This document shows, piece by piece, positions 1 through 8,100 of a stretch of DNA of 64,000 bases (position 1 is its first letter; every line of letters begins with the position of its first letter). The notes beneath the pieces are model-generated. The model was not told the origin of the DNA, did no database searches, and saw only the letters and a program-made list of their open reading frames with translations. This stretch comes from an uncultured Eubacteriales bacterium (GTDB taxonomy: Bacteria > Bacillota > Clostridia > Oscillospirales > Acutalibacteraceae): assembly GCA_934546985.1 (NCBI GenBank), contig CAKTEE010000002.1, forward strand, positions 62,001-126,000, given 5' to 3'. The position numbers were made by a program, and so were the translations under genes.

Positions 1-725
1 GTTTCATTTATCATCTTTGCTGTAAGCGCAGGTAAATGATAATGCTCTGAATGCATATGATGTTCTTCTATATTTTCTGCTTTCACCGGGCGGAATGTTC
101 CAAGCCCTACATGAAGGGTCAAATAGCCAATTTGAATTCCCATTTGCTGCAACTCGGAAAGCATCTCTTTGGTGAAATGAAGCCCTGCGGTAGGTGCGGC
201 GGCAGATCCTGGTTCTTTGGCATAAACGGTCTGATACCGTTCTTTATCCTCCAACTTTGCTGTAATATAATGGGGCAGAGGCATTTGACCAACCGATTCA
301 AGAATATTGAAAAAATTTCCGTCATAAATAAAACGGGCAAGACGGTTGCCGTTTTCCAGAACCTCAATTATTTCTGCTCGAAGAACACCATCACCAAAAG
401 TAAATCTTGCTCCGGTCCGCGCTTTTTTTCCCGGTCCGGTAATGACTTCCCATATATCCTGTGCTTTTTGGTTCAGCAATAAAAATTCTACAACTGCACC
501 CGTATCATCTTTCACTCCGTACAAACGTGCAGGCAGGACACGGGTATCGTTCAGAATCAAGCAGTCTCCCGGCTTTAATAGTTCTGATATATCATAAAAA
601 TGTTTATGTACAATATTGCCGTTATGTTTGTCAAGCACCATCAGTCTTGATGTGTTTCTCGGTTCCACGGGATGCTGAGCAATCAGATTCTCAGGCAAAT
701 CATACCAAAAATCGCTTTTTTTCAT
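1..725 (-). CDS. queA: S-adenosylmethionine:tRNA ribosyltransferase-isomerase (partial, 3' end off window)
   Basis: QueA transfers and isomerises the ribosyl moiety of SAM onto preQ1 at tRNA position 34, giving epoxyqueuosine. Read on the minus strand, an ATG at 725..723 opens 241 codons without a stop, running off the left edge. Visible family motifs include LILNDTRVLPARL (about 56-68), AAPTAGLHFT (about 177-185) and HVGLGTFRPV (205-214). Family members are about 340 residues, so roughly 100 C-terminal residues are outside. AGGAGA lies 8 nt before the start. The gene is divergent from the dap operon. The identification rests on several conserved blocks and is firm; the only gap is the missing C-terminus. 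Confidence 0.95.
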   Translation of the reverse strand, partial: MKKSDFWYDLPENLIAQHPVEPRNTSRLMVLDKHNGNIVHKHFYDISELLKPGDCLILNDTRVLPARLYGVKDDTGAVVEFLLLNQKAQDIWEVITGPGKKARTGARFTFGDGVLRAEIIEVLENGNRLARFIYDGNFFNILESVGQMPLPHYITAKLEDKERYQTVYAKEPGSAAAPTAGLHFTKEMLSELQQMGIQIGYLTLHVGLGTFRPVKAENIEEHHMHSEHYHLPALTAKMINE

Positions 726-1071
726 AATAAAATTCTCCTGTTTCCTATATCTTTAATAACCAAATTATTTGACTTATTTACGCAACAATGATATTATTAT
801 GACAATTAAACCTGCGGAAAAATAGATTGCAAATAGGTATTTACTCAAAATAGTTTCAATACATCACGCTTAACACGGAGGATTGCTTTTTTTGGAAAAT
901 TTGGGAACAAAATTCGTTTTTCCAACATAGTTTATTATTGTACTATGCAAAATAAAAGGAAAAAAGTCTATCCGCGCAACGTTACTATTATATTGCAATA
1001 CCGCTTGGTTTACAACCGCTTTTTAAATTTATATTTTAGCCCTTTCCAGTAAGGGAGATGGAGTTGTAGTG
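726..1071. other. Intergenic region between divergent queA and asd
   Basis: This stretch of about 345 bases carries no credible gene. It holds an imperfect inverted repeat at 892-925 (TTGGAAAA on the left, TTTTCCAA on the right) with no T-run on either side, so it looks more like an operator or an mRNA hairpin than a terminator. I looked for a lysine riboswitch ahead of asd and saw none of its helices. Confidence 0.5.
1009..1037 (+). promoter_or_regulatory. Possible sigma-A promoter for the dap operon
   Basis: TTTACA at 1009-1014 and TATTTT at 1032-1037 are separated by 17 bases. They lie about 35 bases ahead of the asd start. The match to consensus is moderate (5/6 and 4/6). Confidence 0.35.
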
Positions 1072-2157
1072 ATGAAAACTTATAAAGTAGGTATTATCGG
1101 ATGCACAGGTATGGTAGGCCAGCGTTTTGCTTCACTGCTGGAAAATCATCCATGGTTTGACGTCGCTGTTTTGGCCGCAAGCCCCCGTTCTGCCGGAAAA
1201 ACATACAAAGAAGCGCTCGGAAACCGTTGGGCAATGAGCACCCCTGTACCGGCAAACATGGAGAACATGATTGTCCGCGATGCAGTTGCAGACATTAAAA
1301 GCATTGCAAATGACGTTGACTTTGTATTCTGTGCTGTTGATATGAAAAAAGATGAGATACGCGCATTGGAAGAAGCTTATGCCAAAGCAGAATGCCCGGT
1401 AGTTTCCAATAACAGCGCGCACAGGTTTACGCCTGACGTACCGATGATTATTCCGGAATTAAATGCACAGCATATTAAAATTATACCGGATCAGAGAGAC
1501 CGTCTTGGAACCAAACGTGGATTTATTGCAGTAAAATCCAACTGCTCCCTGCAAAGCTATGTTCCCGCACTATACCCGCTGCACAAGCAGTTTGGCGTAA
1601 AAAAAGTTTTAGTTTGTACTTATCAGGCAATTTCCGGTGCCGGTAAAACCTTTGAAACATGGCCGGAAATGGTTGACAACGTAATTCCATACATTGGTGG
1701 TGAAGAAGAAAAATCCGAACAGGAACCGCTGAAAATCTGGGGCAGTATTGATAACGGTGCAATTATTCCAGCTAAATCCCCTGCATTTACTGCACAGTGT
1801 ATCCGCGTACCTGTTTCTGACGGACATTCCGCCGCTGTTTTTGTAGATTTTGAGAAAAAGCCGTCAAAAGAAGAGATCCTTGAAATTTGGAATAAATTCA
1901 GCGGCCGTGCACAGGAATTAAACCTGCCAAGCGCACCGAAAAAATTCCTGCATTATTTTACGGAAGATAATATGCCGCAGATTAAACTGCACAGAAACCT
2001 TGAAAACGGCATGGCAATTTCTATCGGCCGTTTGCGTGAAGATACCCAGTATGATTATAAATTTGTGTGTATGTCACATAATACACTGCGCGGTGCAGCA
2101 GGCGGAGCTGTCCTTCTCGCCGAACTGCTTTGTGCTGAAGGCTATATGGATGAATGA
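1072..2157 (+). CDS. asd: Aspartate-semialdehyde dehydrogenase (archaeal/yeast-type)
   Basis: Reduces L-aspartyl-4-phosphate to L-aspartate-4-semialdehyde with NADPH, the branch point to lysine/diaminopimelate and threonine/methionine. The N-terminal Rossmann motif GCTGMVGQRF follows the first strand, and SNCSLQ in the middle of the protein carries the presumed catalytic Cys. The length (361 residues) and the block GAGKTFETWPEMVDNVIPYI are typical of the archaeal/fungal-like subgroup rather than the classical E. coli type. A GTG at 1069 precedes the ATG in frame; I prefer the ATG at 1072 because GGAG at 1060-1063 is 8 nt upstream. First gene of asd-dapA-dapB-ACT. Confidence 0.95.
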   Translation: MKTYKVGIIGCTGMVGQRFASLLENHPWFDVAVLAASPRSAGKTYKEALGNRWAMSTPVPANMENMIVRDAVADIKSIANDVDFVFCAVDMKKDEIRALEEAYAKAECPVVSNNSAHRFTPDVPMIIPELNAQHIKIIPDQRDRLGTKRGFIAVKSNCSLQSYVPALYPLHKQFGVKKVLVCTYQAISGAGKTFETWPEMVDNVIPYIGGEEEKSEQEPLKIWGSIDNGAIIPAKSPAFTAQCIRVPVSDGHSAAVFVDFEKKPSKEEILEIWNKFSGRAQELNLPSAPKKFLHYFTEDNMPQIKLHRNLENGMAISIGRLREDTQYDYKFVCMSHNTLRGAAGGAVLLAELLCAEGYMDE

Positions 2158-2180
2158 GTAACTGAGAGGAATGATATTCC

Positions 2181-3068
2181 ATGAAAAAAACAATTTTTAC
2201 CGGTGCAGGCGTCGCAATTGTAACGCCGATGTATGATGACGGCAGTATTAACTATGAGGTTTTTGGACAGTTAATCGATGACCAGATTGCAAACAGTACG
2301 GATGCGATTATCGTAACCGGCACAACAGGAGAATCTTCAACACTAACCCATGAAGAGCATGTAGAAGCTATCCGCTTTTGCGTAGAACGTGTCAACGGCA
2401 GGATTCCGGTAGTAGCCGGAACCGGCAGCAATGACACCGCATATGCTTTGGAACTTTCCAAAGAAGCAGAAGCAATTGGTGTTGACGGACTTTTGCTTGT
2501 TACCCCTTATTACAATAAAACTTCCCAGCAAGGTTTAATCAAACATTTCACATATCTTGCCGACCGGTTGGAAACACCTATTATTTTATATAATATTCCT
2601 GGCCGTACAGGTGTCAATATAAAGCCGGAAACCTTTTTGGAGCTTTCCAAACATCCGATGATTGTCGGCGCCAAAGAAGCATCTGGCAATATTTCTGAAC
2701 TTGCACAGGTAATTGCCCTTTGCGGAGATAACCTTGATATTTATTCCGGAAACGACGACCAGATTACCCCATTCCTCGCTCTGGGTGCAAAAGGCGTTAT
2801 TTCCGTGCTTTCCAATATCTGTCCTAAAGTAACTCATGATATTTGCGCATACGCTTTTCAAGGCGATTTTAAAGCCAGTGCAAAATTGCAGCTGGAATAT
2901 CTCGATTTGATTAATAATCTGTTTATTGACGTTAATCCTATCCCGGTCAAAGCGGCGATGAATTTAATGGGATATCAGGTTGGTCCGTGCCGGATGCCTC
3001 TGGCTGAAATGGACGCTGTTTCCCTTAATAAATTAAAAGCTTCATTAAACCGCCGCGGTTTCATTTAA
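2181..3068 (+). CDS. dapA: 4-hydroxy-tetrahydrodipicolinate synthase
   Basis: Condenses pyruvate with aspartate semialdehyde, the first committed step of diaminopimelate and lysine synthesis. The 295-residue TIM barrel shows the usual blocks: GTTGESSTLTHEEH, LYNIPGRTGVN with the catalytic-relay Tyr, and VGAKEASGN, whose Lys forms the Schiff base with pyruvate. It follows asd by 23 bases, with AGAGGA ahead of the ATG. Length and motifs are normal for the family, and nothing is degraded. Feedback control by lysine is common in the family but cannot be read from the sequence. Confidence 0.96.
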   Translation: MKKTIFTGAGVAIVTPMYDDGSINYEVFGQLIDDQIANSTDAIIVTGTTGESSTLTHEEHVEAIRFCVERVNGRIPVVAGTGSNDTAYALELSKEAEAIGVDGLLLVTPYYNKTSQQGLIKHFTYLADRLETPIILYNIPGRTGVNIKPETFLELSKHPMIVGAKEASGNISELAQVIALCGDNLDIYSGNDDQITPFLALGAKGVISVLSNICPKVTHDICAYAFQGDFKASAKLQLEYLDLINNLFIDVNPIPVKAAMNLMGYQVGPCRMPLAEMDAVSLNKLKASLNRRGFI

Positions 3069-3099
3069 GTATGGGCAGCAAGGACGTGTAAAAAAGAAA

Positions 3100-3864
3100 A
3101 TGAAAAATTTAATTTTAAACGGCTGTAATGGTCACATGGGTCGTGTTATAACCCAATGCGTAAATGAACGCAGCGATTGTTCTATTATTGCTGGATTTGA
3201 CATTAACCATAAATCTTATGATGTTTATCCCGTATACACATCTCCTGATGAATTTGAGGGAAAAGCAGATGCGATTATTGATTTTTCTCATCCGTCTGCA
3301 CTTTATCCCCTGTTAGATTACGCAGTAAAAAACAATATTCCCTCTGTGATTTCAACCACTGGTTTGAATGAAGAAATGATTCATGCAGTTCATCAGGCGT
3401 CAAAAAATATTCCAGTATTTTTTTCAGCAAATATGTCTATTGGTGTAAACCTTTTGTGTGAACTTGCAAAAAACGCGGCAGCTGTACTTGGCAAATCGTT
3501 TGATATTGAAATTATAGAACAGCACCACAATCAAAAAATTGATGCTCCCAGCGGTACAGCGCTTATGCTCGCAGATTCTATTTCCAGCGTATTAGAAGAA
3601 CCGGCACGATATATGTACGATCGACACTCACAGCGTAAAAAGCGAGAGAAAAATGAAATCGGCATTCATTCCGTGCGCGGAGGCACAATTGTTGGCGACC
3701 ATGAAATTATTTTTGCGGGTAGAGATGAAGTAATCAGCCTGCGACACACAGCACAATCCAAAGATATTTTCGCTGAAGGTTCAATTAACGCGGCGCTTTT
3801 CCTTTGTGGTAAGGAACCAGGGCTTTATAATATGAAAGATCTCGTGCTTGCAGCACAAAAATAA
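3100..3864 (+). CDS. dapB: 4-hydroxy-tetrahydrodipicolinate reductase
   Basis: Reduces the DapA product to tetrahydrodipicolinate with NAD(P)H. The N-terminal nucleotide-binding motif is NGCNGHMGRVI. The family signature EIIEQHHNQKIDAPSGTAL, around residues 144-162, contains the catalytic His and Lys. At 254 residues it is of usual length. It lies 31 bases after dapA and 17 bases before the ACT-domain gene, in one apparent operon. The upstream spacer AAGGACGTGTAAAAAAGAAA gives only a modest ribosome binding site. Confidence 0.95.
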   Translation: MKNLILNGCNGHMGRVITQCVNERSDCSIIAGFDINHKSYDVYPVYTSPDEFEGKADAIIDFSHPSALYPLLDYAVKNNIPSVISTTGLNEEMIHAVHQASKNIPVFFSANMSIGVNLLCELAKNAAAVLGKSFDIEIIEQHHNQKIDAPSGTALMLADSISSVLEEPARYMYDRHSQRKKREKNEIGIHSVRGGTIVGDHEIIFAGRDEVISLRHTAQSKDIFAEGSINAALFLCGKEPGLYNMKDLVLAAQK

Positions 3865-3881
3865 CATATGGAGGTCTGGAA

Positions 3882-4343
3882 ATGAATAAATTAAAAGGGG
3901 TATTTGTTACAGAAGATGTTACACTAATAACCTTTGAAAACGCTCCGGCAAATATCAATTTTATTTCCGGTATTTTCAGGGCAATCGCGGATGCGGAAAT
4001 CAACGTTGATATGATATCTCAGACTCCCCCGCGTGGTGATGAAGCCAGTATTTCCTGCACAGTACAGGATGAAGATTTTTATAAGCTTCTGGAAACATCC
4101 AACAAATTTCGCAAAGCTAACCCTGAACTAAAAATCAGTGTTAGCAATGGTAACTGCAAAATTTCTGTTTGCGGTGAATTTATGCGTGATCAATTTGGGG
4201 TTGCAGCAACTGTTTTTGATGCCGCTGCTTCTGTTGGAACTGATATACGGATTATTACAACATCTGAAACCGTAATCGGAATACTTGTAGAAAAATCGAG
4301 CGTTGATGCAACAGTAAAGGCCATTGAAAAAGCCTTTGCTTAA
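3882..4343 (+). CDS. Free-standing double ACT-domain protein resembling the aspartokinase regulatory half
   Basis: A 153-residue protein made of two predicted ACT domains. The first (about 1-75) contains DVTLITFENAPANINFISGIFRAIADAEINVDMISQ; the second (about 85-153) contains GVAATVFDAAASVGTDIRIITTSETVIGILV. Both patterns match the C-terminal lysine/threonine-sensing region of aspartate kinases, but no kinase domain is present. It follows dapB by 17 bases with a good GGAGG site, and a terminator follows it. Bacillus LysC makes a separate beta chain of similar size from an internal start, so this protein could bind lysine and act as a regulatory partner of an aspartokinase encoded elsewhere. 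That role is inference. Confidence 0.8.
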   Translation: MNKLKGVFVTEDVTLITFENAPANINFISGIFRAIADAEINVDMISQTPPRGDEASISCTVQDEDFYKLLETSNKFRKANPELKISVSNGNCKISVCGEFMRDQFGVAATVFDAAASVGTDIRIITTSETVIGILVEKSSVDATVKAIEKAFA

Positions 4344-4387
4344 TCATTTCCATTCTATTCAAAAAAGTTTTTTTAATCTGCATCTAA

Positions 4388-4416
4388 ACAGGCCGCTGTT
4401 TTAGCGGTCTGTTTTT
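4388..4416 (+). terminator. Terminator of the asd-dapA-dapB-ACT operon
   Basis: A 10-bp stem (ACAGGCCGCT with AGCGGTCTGT, one G-U pair) and a 5-base loop are followed by TTTTT. It begins about 45 bases after the ACT gene stop. Confidence 0.9.
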
Positions 4417-4495
4417 CTATAAGAAAAGCCATGAAAATATGAACAGTTCAGATTATATACAGCATAAAAAGCCTCAGAGCAAGAAATATTAAGTT

Positions 4496-4579
4496 TTAAG
4501 TGAAGTGGCGTTTGCGAGAACTGCCCCTTATCTTTTTTTGAACTCTTCTGGATACTGTTTTCTTCCTTTTTCCAGACAT
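4496..4579 (-). CDS. Candidate 27-residue strongly basic small protein
   Basis: On the minus strand an ATG at 4579 opens 27 codons: MSGKRKKTVSRRVQKK..., ending RKRHFT. Lys, Arg and His make up about half of the residues. No good ribosome binding site is present (a GGGGG run lies 8 nt upstream, inside a hairpin arm). I recognise no family. It could be chance in an AT-rich spacer; the composition is the only reason to list it. Confidence 0.2.
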   Translation of the reverse strand: MSGKRKKTVSRRVQKKIRGSSRKRHFT

Positions 4580-4582
4580 TGT

Positions 4583-4637
4583 AAAAGCCCCCTGACGTAA
4601 ATCTTAGTTATCCAACGTCAAAGGGCTTTTTGTTTTT
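4583..4637 (+). terminator. Hairpin terminator, possibly bidirectional
   Basis: Stem arms AAAAGCCC..TGACGT (4583-4598) and ACGTCA..GGGCTTTT (4614-4630) are followed by TTGTTTTT on the plus strand. No gene with clear coding signal lies just upstream on the plus strand, so the source transcript is unknown. Confidence 0.6.
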
Positions 4638-4770
4638 ACTGCTTCAGTTCAATATGTGTGACTTAACCAAGCTTAAGTGATGTGGTAAGGAAGATGTAAA
4701 AACTCCTTTTGATATAAATGAAACTGAAGTCAGCCAATTTTCCTCAAATAGTAAAAGGAGGACATTTAAA

Positions 4771-4866
4771 ATGAGCCTGAATAAAATAGAAAGGTTACTG
4801 TATGCAGTATGTAGTTCAAAATATTACACAGTAAGTATTGTGAAATATATTCTGTGTATAAAATGA
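4771..4866 (+). CDS. Candidate 31-residue small protein with strong RBS and own terminator
   Basis: The ORF begins MSLNKIERLLYAVCSSKYY and ends KYILCIK. AAAGGAGGA at 4754-4762 sits 8 nt before the ATG, a near-perfect ribosome binding site. A 12-bp perfect stem-loop at 4911-4941 follows 45 bases after the stop, so the sequence forms a compact small transcription unit. The peptide is short, hydrophobic in its C-terminal half and carries two cysteines. No family is recognised. It may be a small membrane peptide, a leader-type peptide or a remnant. Confidence 0.45.
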   Translation: MSLNKIERLLYAVCSSKYYTVSIVKYILCIK

Positions 4867-4910
4867 ACGGCGATAGAAGAGAACATAAACATCGTTTTAT
4901 GAATAAAAGT

Positions 4911-4945
4911 AATATGCTCTGCACAGTTGGCAGAGCATATTACAT
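4911..4945 (+). terminator. Perfect 12-bp stem-loop after the 31-residue ORF
   Basis: AATATGCTCTGC (4911-4922) pairs exactly with GCAGAGCATATT (4930-4941) around a 7-base loop. Only a weak T-rich tail (TACATATTTTATA) follows, so termination is plausible but not certain. Confidence 0.55.
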
Positions 4946-5123
4946 ATTTTATACGTTTGCAATACAGAATGAAGATTTTCGTTCGCATCTATTTATTATT
5001 AACTTTCTAAAGACAGCCTAAAGAATGATACAACAACTGTCAAATCTTTTTTCAGGCTTCTTTGTAGGGATAAGTCTATGCTTCAATTTATAAACGCTAA
5101 TTTTGACATAAGAAATCAGTAGA

Positions 5124-5660
5124 CTAACATTTAAATAACTTATGCACCTGTGGCTGCCAAACAATTAAATATGCTTTGATTAATTTTGTAAGCGCAATAT
5201 CGTATATTAGAAATACAATATTTGCCATGCCAAGCAAAATATAGAGGGTATATTTTCCTAATTTTCCTGTTTCATCTAAAGGGATACCAAAAACATAAAT
5301 AATAATTACATTAACTGCAATAATTGCAAGATTAAACAGTAAATATTTAATGAACCATTCCCCAAAACGCGATATTCTATTCTCCAGTCGTTGTTTTATA
5401 ATAGGGTAATAACCGAAAAAGAATACATAAATCATTGCTGCTTCTTTGCTTAACACTAAAAACAAGCAAATAAAACTTACAGCACCATACATCATCCAAG
5501 CCCACTTACTGCCAAGTTCAATTACTGCAACAGTAGTTATAAAGCTTGCAACCGCTGGTAATGCATAAGTGCAATAAGGTAAAATCCCTGTCAAAGACAT
5601 AATGACAATAGTTAAAGCTGCCATCATACCGCCTATTGCTGTTTTGGATGTATTCTTCAA
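5124..5660 (-). CDS. ECF-transporter S-component-like membrane protein
   Basis: A 178-residue polytopic protein with about five hydrophobic segments (roughly 8-25, 33-50, 56-80, 105-130, 142-165) and a short basic cytoplasmic tail. The opening TSKTAIGGMMAALTIVIM, with an Ala/Gly-rich first helix, and the pattern LSKEAAMIYVFFFGYYPIIK resemble small-molecule-binding S components of energy-coupling-factor transporters, but no ligand can be assigned. It starts at a TTG with AGAGGGG 8 nt upstream, 19 bases after the J-domain gene, as the third gene of the DUF5685 operon. An ATG at residue 12 is an alternative start. Confidence 0.6.
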   Translation of the reverse strand: MKNTSKTAIGGMMAALTIVIMSLTGILPYCTYALPAVASFITTVAVIELGSKWAWMMYGAVSFICLFLVLSKEAAMIYVFFFGYYPIIKQRLENRISRFGEWFIKYLLFNLAIIAVNVIIIYVFGIPLDETGKLGKYTLYILLGMANIVFLIYDIALTKLIKAYLIVWQPQVHKLFKC

Positions 5661-5679
5661 CTCCTCATCCCCTCTTCAA

Positions 5680-6285
5680 TCAACAGCAGCCATTTCCGCC
5701 CATACACTCGCAGCAACAGTCTGCACAAATCAAAGACGAGCAACAATCACACGCAGTGCAGCCCACAGGCCCTGTTGTTGTTCGGTAACCTCCGGAACGC
5801 TGATTTAGTAACTGATTTAGTGCAGCTCGGTATTCCCTGTTAGAAGGTTCCATTTGACATGCAAGGGAGAAACGGTTATATGCTTCTTCAAACCATCCGC
5901 GTTTGTATTGAATTGTCCCTTTTAAAAAATGCCATTCTGCATGTCTCTGCGCTTGAGGTACACCATCTAAAATCATTTCTGCGTCATCAATCCGGCCTGC
6001 CGAAATCTTCATACGGATATCTCGATATTCTTCGCCGCCATTATATTCATACTGATAATTTCCTGATTCTGAATTTTTTTGTTGGTTGCCACTGCTTCTG
6101 CAAATACCGATAACAGTATCATACGCCTCGTCCAATTCTTTCATTTTCTGTTCAGCAATCTTGCTTAAAGGGCTTCCTTCATAATTATCCTGTTGATATT
6201 TACGTGCAAGAGTACGGTAAGCCGCTTTTATTTCTTCTTCAGTTGCATTTGGAGAAACACCTAAGACCTTATAAGGATCATTCAT
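5680..6285 (-). CDS. J-domain protein with degenerate HPD motif and Cys-rich tail
   Basis: A 201-residue protein. Residues 2-60 are a J domain (DPYKVLGVSPNATEEEIKAAY..LARKY), but the HPD tripeptide needed to stimulate DnaK is Gln31-Gln32-Asp33. A middle region (about 95-165) looks like one or two TPR-type helical repeats (HFLKGTIQYKRGWFEEAYNRFSLACQMEPSN). The last 27 residues hold 11 cysteines, including CCCEC and a final GCC, suggesting metal or lipid attachment. It overlaps the upstream DUF5685 gene by 4 bases (ATGA), so the two are translationally coupled. It is unlikely to be a conventional co-chaperone. Confidence 0.85.
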   Translation of the reverse strand: MNDPYKVLGVSPNATEEEIKAAYRTLARKYQQDNYEGSPLSKIAEQKMKELDEAYDTVIGICRSSGNQQKNSESGNYQYEYNGGEEYRDIRMKISAGRIDDAEMILDGVPQAQRHAEWHFLKGTIQYKRGWFEEAYNRFSLACQMEPSNREYRAALNQLLNQRSGGYRTTTGPVGCTACDCCSSLICADCCCECMGGNGCC

Positions 6286-7169
6286 TCACTTACCGCCTCT
6301 TTTCTTAATACATTTATTTGAGATTGTGCCAACCCCAGATAAATAATATTATGCAGTATTTCGCGAAATTTATAAGTATCCAGAAGTTCAAATGCTTTTG
6401 CAGCTTCCCCTGCTGTCAGGTTTAAAACTCCCTGCGCATACTTCCGGATTTCTGTAATGGTTTGAGTGGTTATACTATTTTCAAGTATACGATGATTTAA
6501 AAGGAATGGATTAAAGCTTTTATTTTTAATATCCTCTTCCAAATCATCTATCGCATCCATTAAATAAATCCACCGTCCAATACAATAACCGAGTCTGTTA
6601 AGCACTAAAGCCTGATTTTCATCTTCACAGTCCATAGCAAACAATTCAGATAGTACTCTTGCTGTTGGTTCTGCAGCTACATCCAAAATAACGTTTGGGT
6701 TTGCTTCTATTTCTGTTTGAGCCTTAATATAGCGGCTAACTGCCTGTTCTACATCAGGATAACACCGGCTTGCTTTTTTGTGAGCATATGATACGAAAGG
6801 ATAAAGCAGCCACATAGGAATTTTATGCAGAAACGTGTCGTCGTGCAGGTTGTCTTTCACTTTATAATATATCATTATCATCGCCGTATTTGCGGCAAAA
6901 GAAATTTCTTTCTGCCCGTTACCACATTTGCAACATTTTACAAAAGGATTAAAACCACACCGGCATTTCTGAAAACAAGGTTGTTCATCAGATAATGACA
7001 TCTTTAAAACAGCAAGAAATGCATTGTCATAATTTAGGGTAAATCTGGCCAAGATACCAAATCTACGTCCCAATTCTTTGCACAGGGAACAGTAAACCGC
7101 ACGATAAGATTCGTAATCACGTATACGCATTTCCGGCTTACAGATTTTAATATACCCAAACAAACGCAT
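6282..7169 (-). CDS. DUF5685 family protein
   Basis: A 295-residue, mostly helical protein that I assign to DUF5685 from its N-terminus MRLFGYIKICKPEMRIRDYESY and the motif YCSLCKELG (26-34). A cysteine cluster CFQKCRCG..KCCKCG lies near residues 65-83 and may bind metal. A segment DAIDDLEEDIKNKSFNPF around residue 212 has the acidic spacing seen in all-alpha isoprenoid synthases; whether this DUF is enzymatic is unknown. It heads an operon with the J-domain and membrane proteins. It has no signal peptide. Start ATG at 7169 with AAGGAG 6 nt upstream. Confidence 0.75.
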   Translation of the reverse strand: MRLFGYIKICKPEMRIRDYESYRAVYCSLCKELGRRFGILARFTLNYDNAFLAVLKMSLSDEQPCFQKCRCGFNPFVKCCKCGNGQKEISFAANTAMIMIYYKVKDNLHDDTFLHKIPMWLLYPFVSYAHKKASRCYPDVEQAVSRYIKAQTEIEANPNVILDVAAEPTARVLSELFAMDCEDENQALVLNRLGYCIGRWIYLMDAIDDLEEDIKNKSFNPFLLNHRILENSITTQTITEIRKYAQGVLNLTAGEAAKAFELLDTYKFREILHNIIYLGLAQSQINVLRKEAVSE

Positions 7170-7424
7170 TTCTCCTTATTTTTTACTATAAAATATTTTA
7201 ACTGAATGATATGTGCAATTCAATAAACTATTTGTAAACATTTTGCAGAAAATGTGCATATGTATACACGCTAAACATCAATATTCACATAAACAATTTA
7301 GAGATATTTTATGTTGTAAATTTATCTTTAAGCTGTAAAGTACAGTTATATTAATAATTTATTCATATTTTCATCTGTAAGATATGCTATGGTAAAAATG
7401 CAATACTTATAGAGGAGATTTTTT

Positions 7425-7991
7425 ATGGATGTCTTTACCTATGAGGACGATATTCAAGATGTTTTATTGACGGAAAACGAAATTAAAGTAATTGTAAAAA
7501 GGCTGGCAAAAGAAATTGAATATGTATACAAACAAACGGAAAAGAAACTGCTCTTAGTTGGTATATTAAAAGGTTCTATAATTTTTATGGCTGATTTAAT
7601 GCGTGAAATTCATCTTCCATTAATCGTAGACTTTATTCAGGTATCTTCCTACGGAGATAACCGTATTTCCTGCGGAAATATAACTTTAAAATTGGATTTG
7701 CAAAATAAAAACTGCTTATCCGATTATGATATATTGGTAGTGGAAGATATTCTTGATACAGGTTGTACCCTTATGTTTCTTTTGAATTATTTGCAAAATT
7801 TGGGTGCGCATAGTGTAAAACTTTGCACCTTGTTAAATAAGCCGGATCGCAGAGTTCAACCAGTGAATGTTGATTTTGAGGGTGTCAAAATACCGGATAA
7901 ATTTGTTGTAGGATATGGGCTTGATTATCAGCAGAAATACCGTAATCTTCCGTTTATCGGTATTTTAAAAGAAAGTGTATATCACAATTAG
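7425..7991 (+). CDS. hpt: Hypoxanthine phosphoribosyltransferase
   Basis: Purine salvage enzyme converting hypoxanthine (and usually guanine) plus PRPP to IMP/GMP. The 188-residue protein carries the PRPP-binding loop VVEDILDTGCTL (about 105-116), the flexible-loop region FIQVSSYGD and the C-terminal FVVGYGLDYQQKYRNLPFIG with the base-stacking aromatic residue. AGAGGAG lies 7 nt before the ATG. It is a single-gene unit ended by a strong terminator. Length and motifs are normal. Confidence 0.94.
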   Translation: MDVFTYEDDIQDVLLTENEIKVIVKRLAKEIEYVYKQTEKKLLLVGILKGSIIFMADLMREIHLPLIVDFIQVSSYGDNRISCGNITLKLDLQNKNCLSDYDILVVEDILDTGCTLMFLLNYLQNLGAHSVKLCTLLNKPDRRVQPVNVDFEGVKIPDKFVVGYGLDYQQKYRNLPFIGILKESVYHN

Positions 7992-8041
7992 AGGAACATG
8001 CTTTTATAAGATAATCACTTTTTCTATAATAATATAGAAAT

Positions 8042-8082
8042 ATAACTCCGAGAGGATGTATATCCTTTTCGGGTTATTTTTT
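8042..8082 (+). terminator. Terminator of hpt
   Basis: Arms 8042-8057 and 8062-8077 pair over 16 positions with a few G-U pairs around a 4-base loop, followed by TTTTTT. Confidence 0.85.
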
Positions 8083-8100
8083 ATATTAATGCTTTAGGAA

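Noticed and set aside
51..482. Plus-strand ORFs over 51-727
   Set aside because: They are antisense to queA, which has strong family similarity on the minus strand.
726..1071. Lysine riboswitch upstream of asd
   Set aside because: The region lacks the conserved helices and is too short; only a simple inverted repeat is present.
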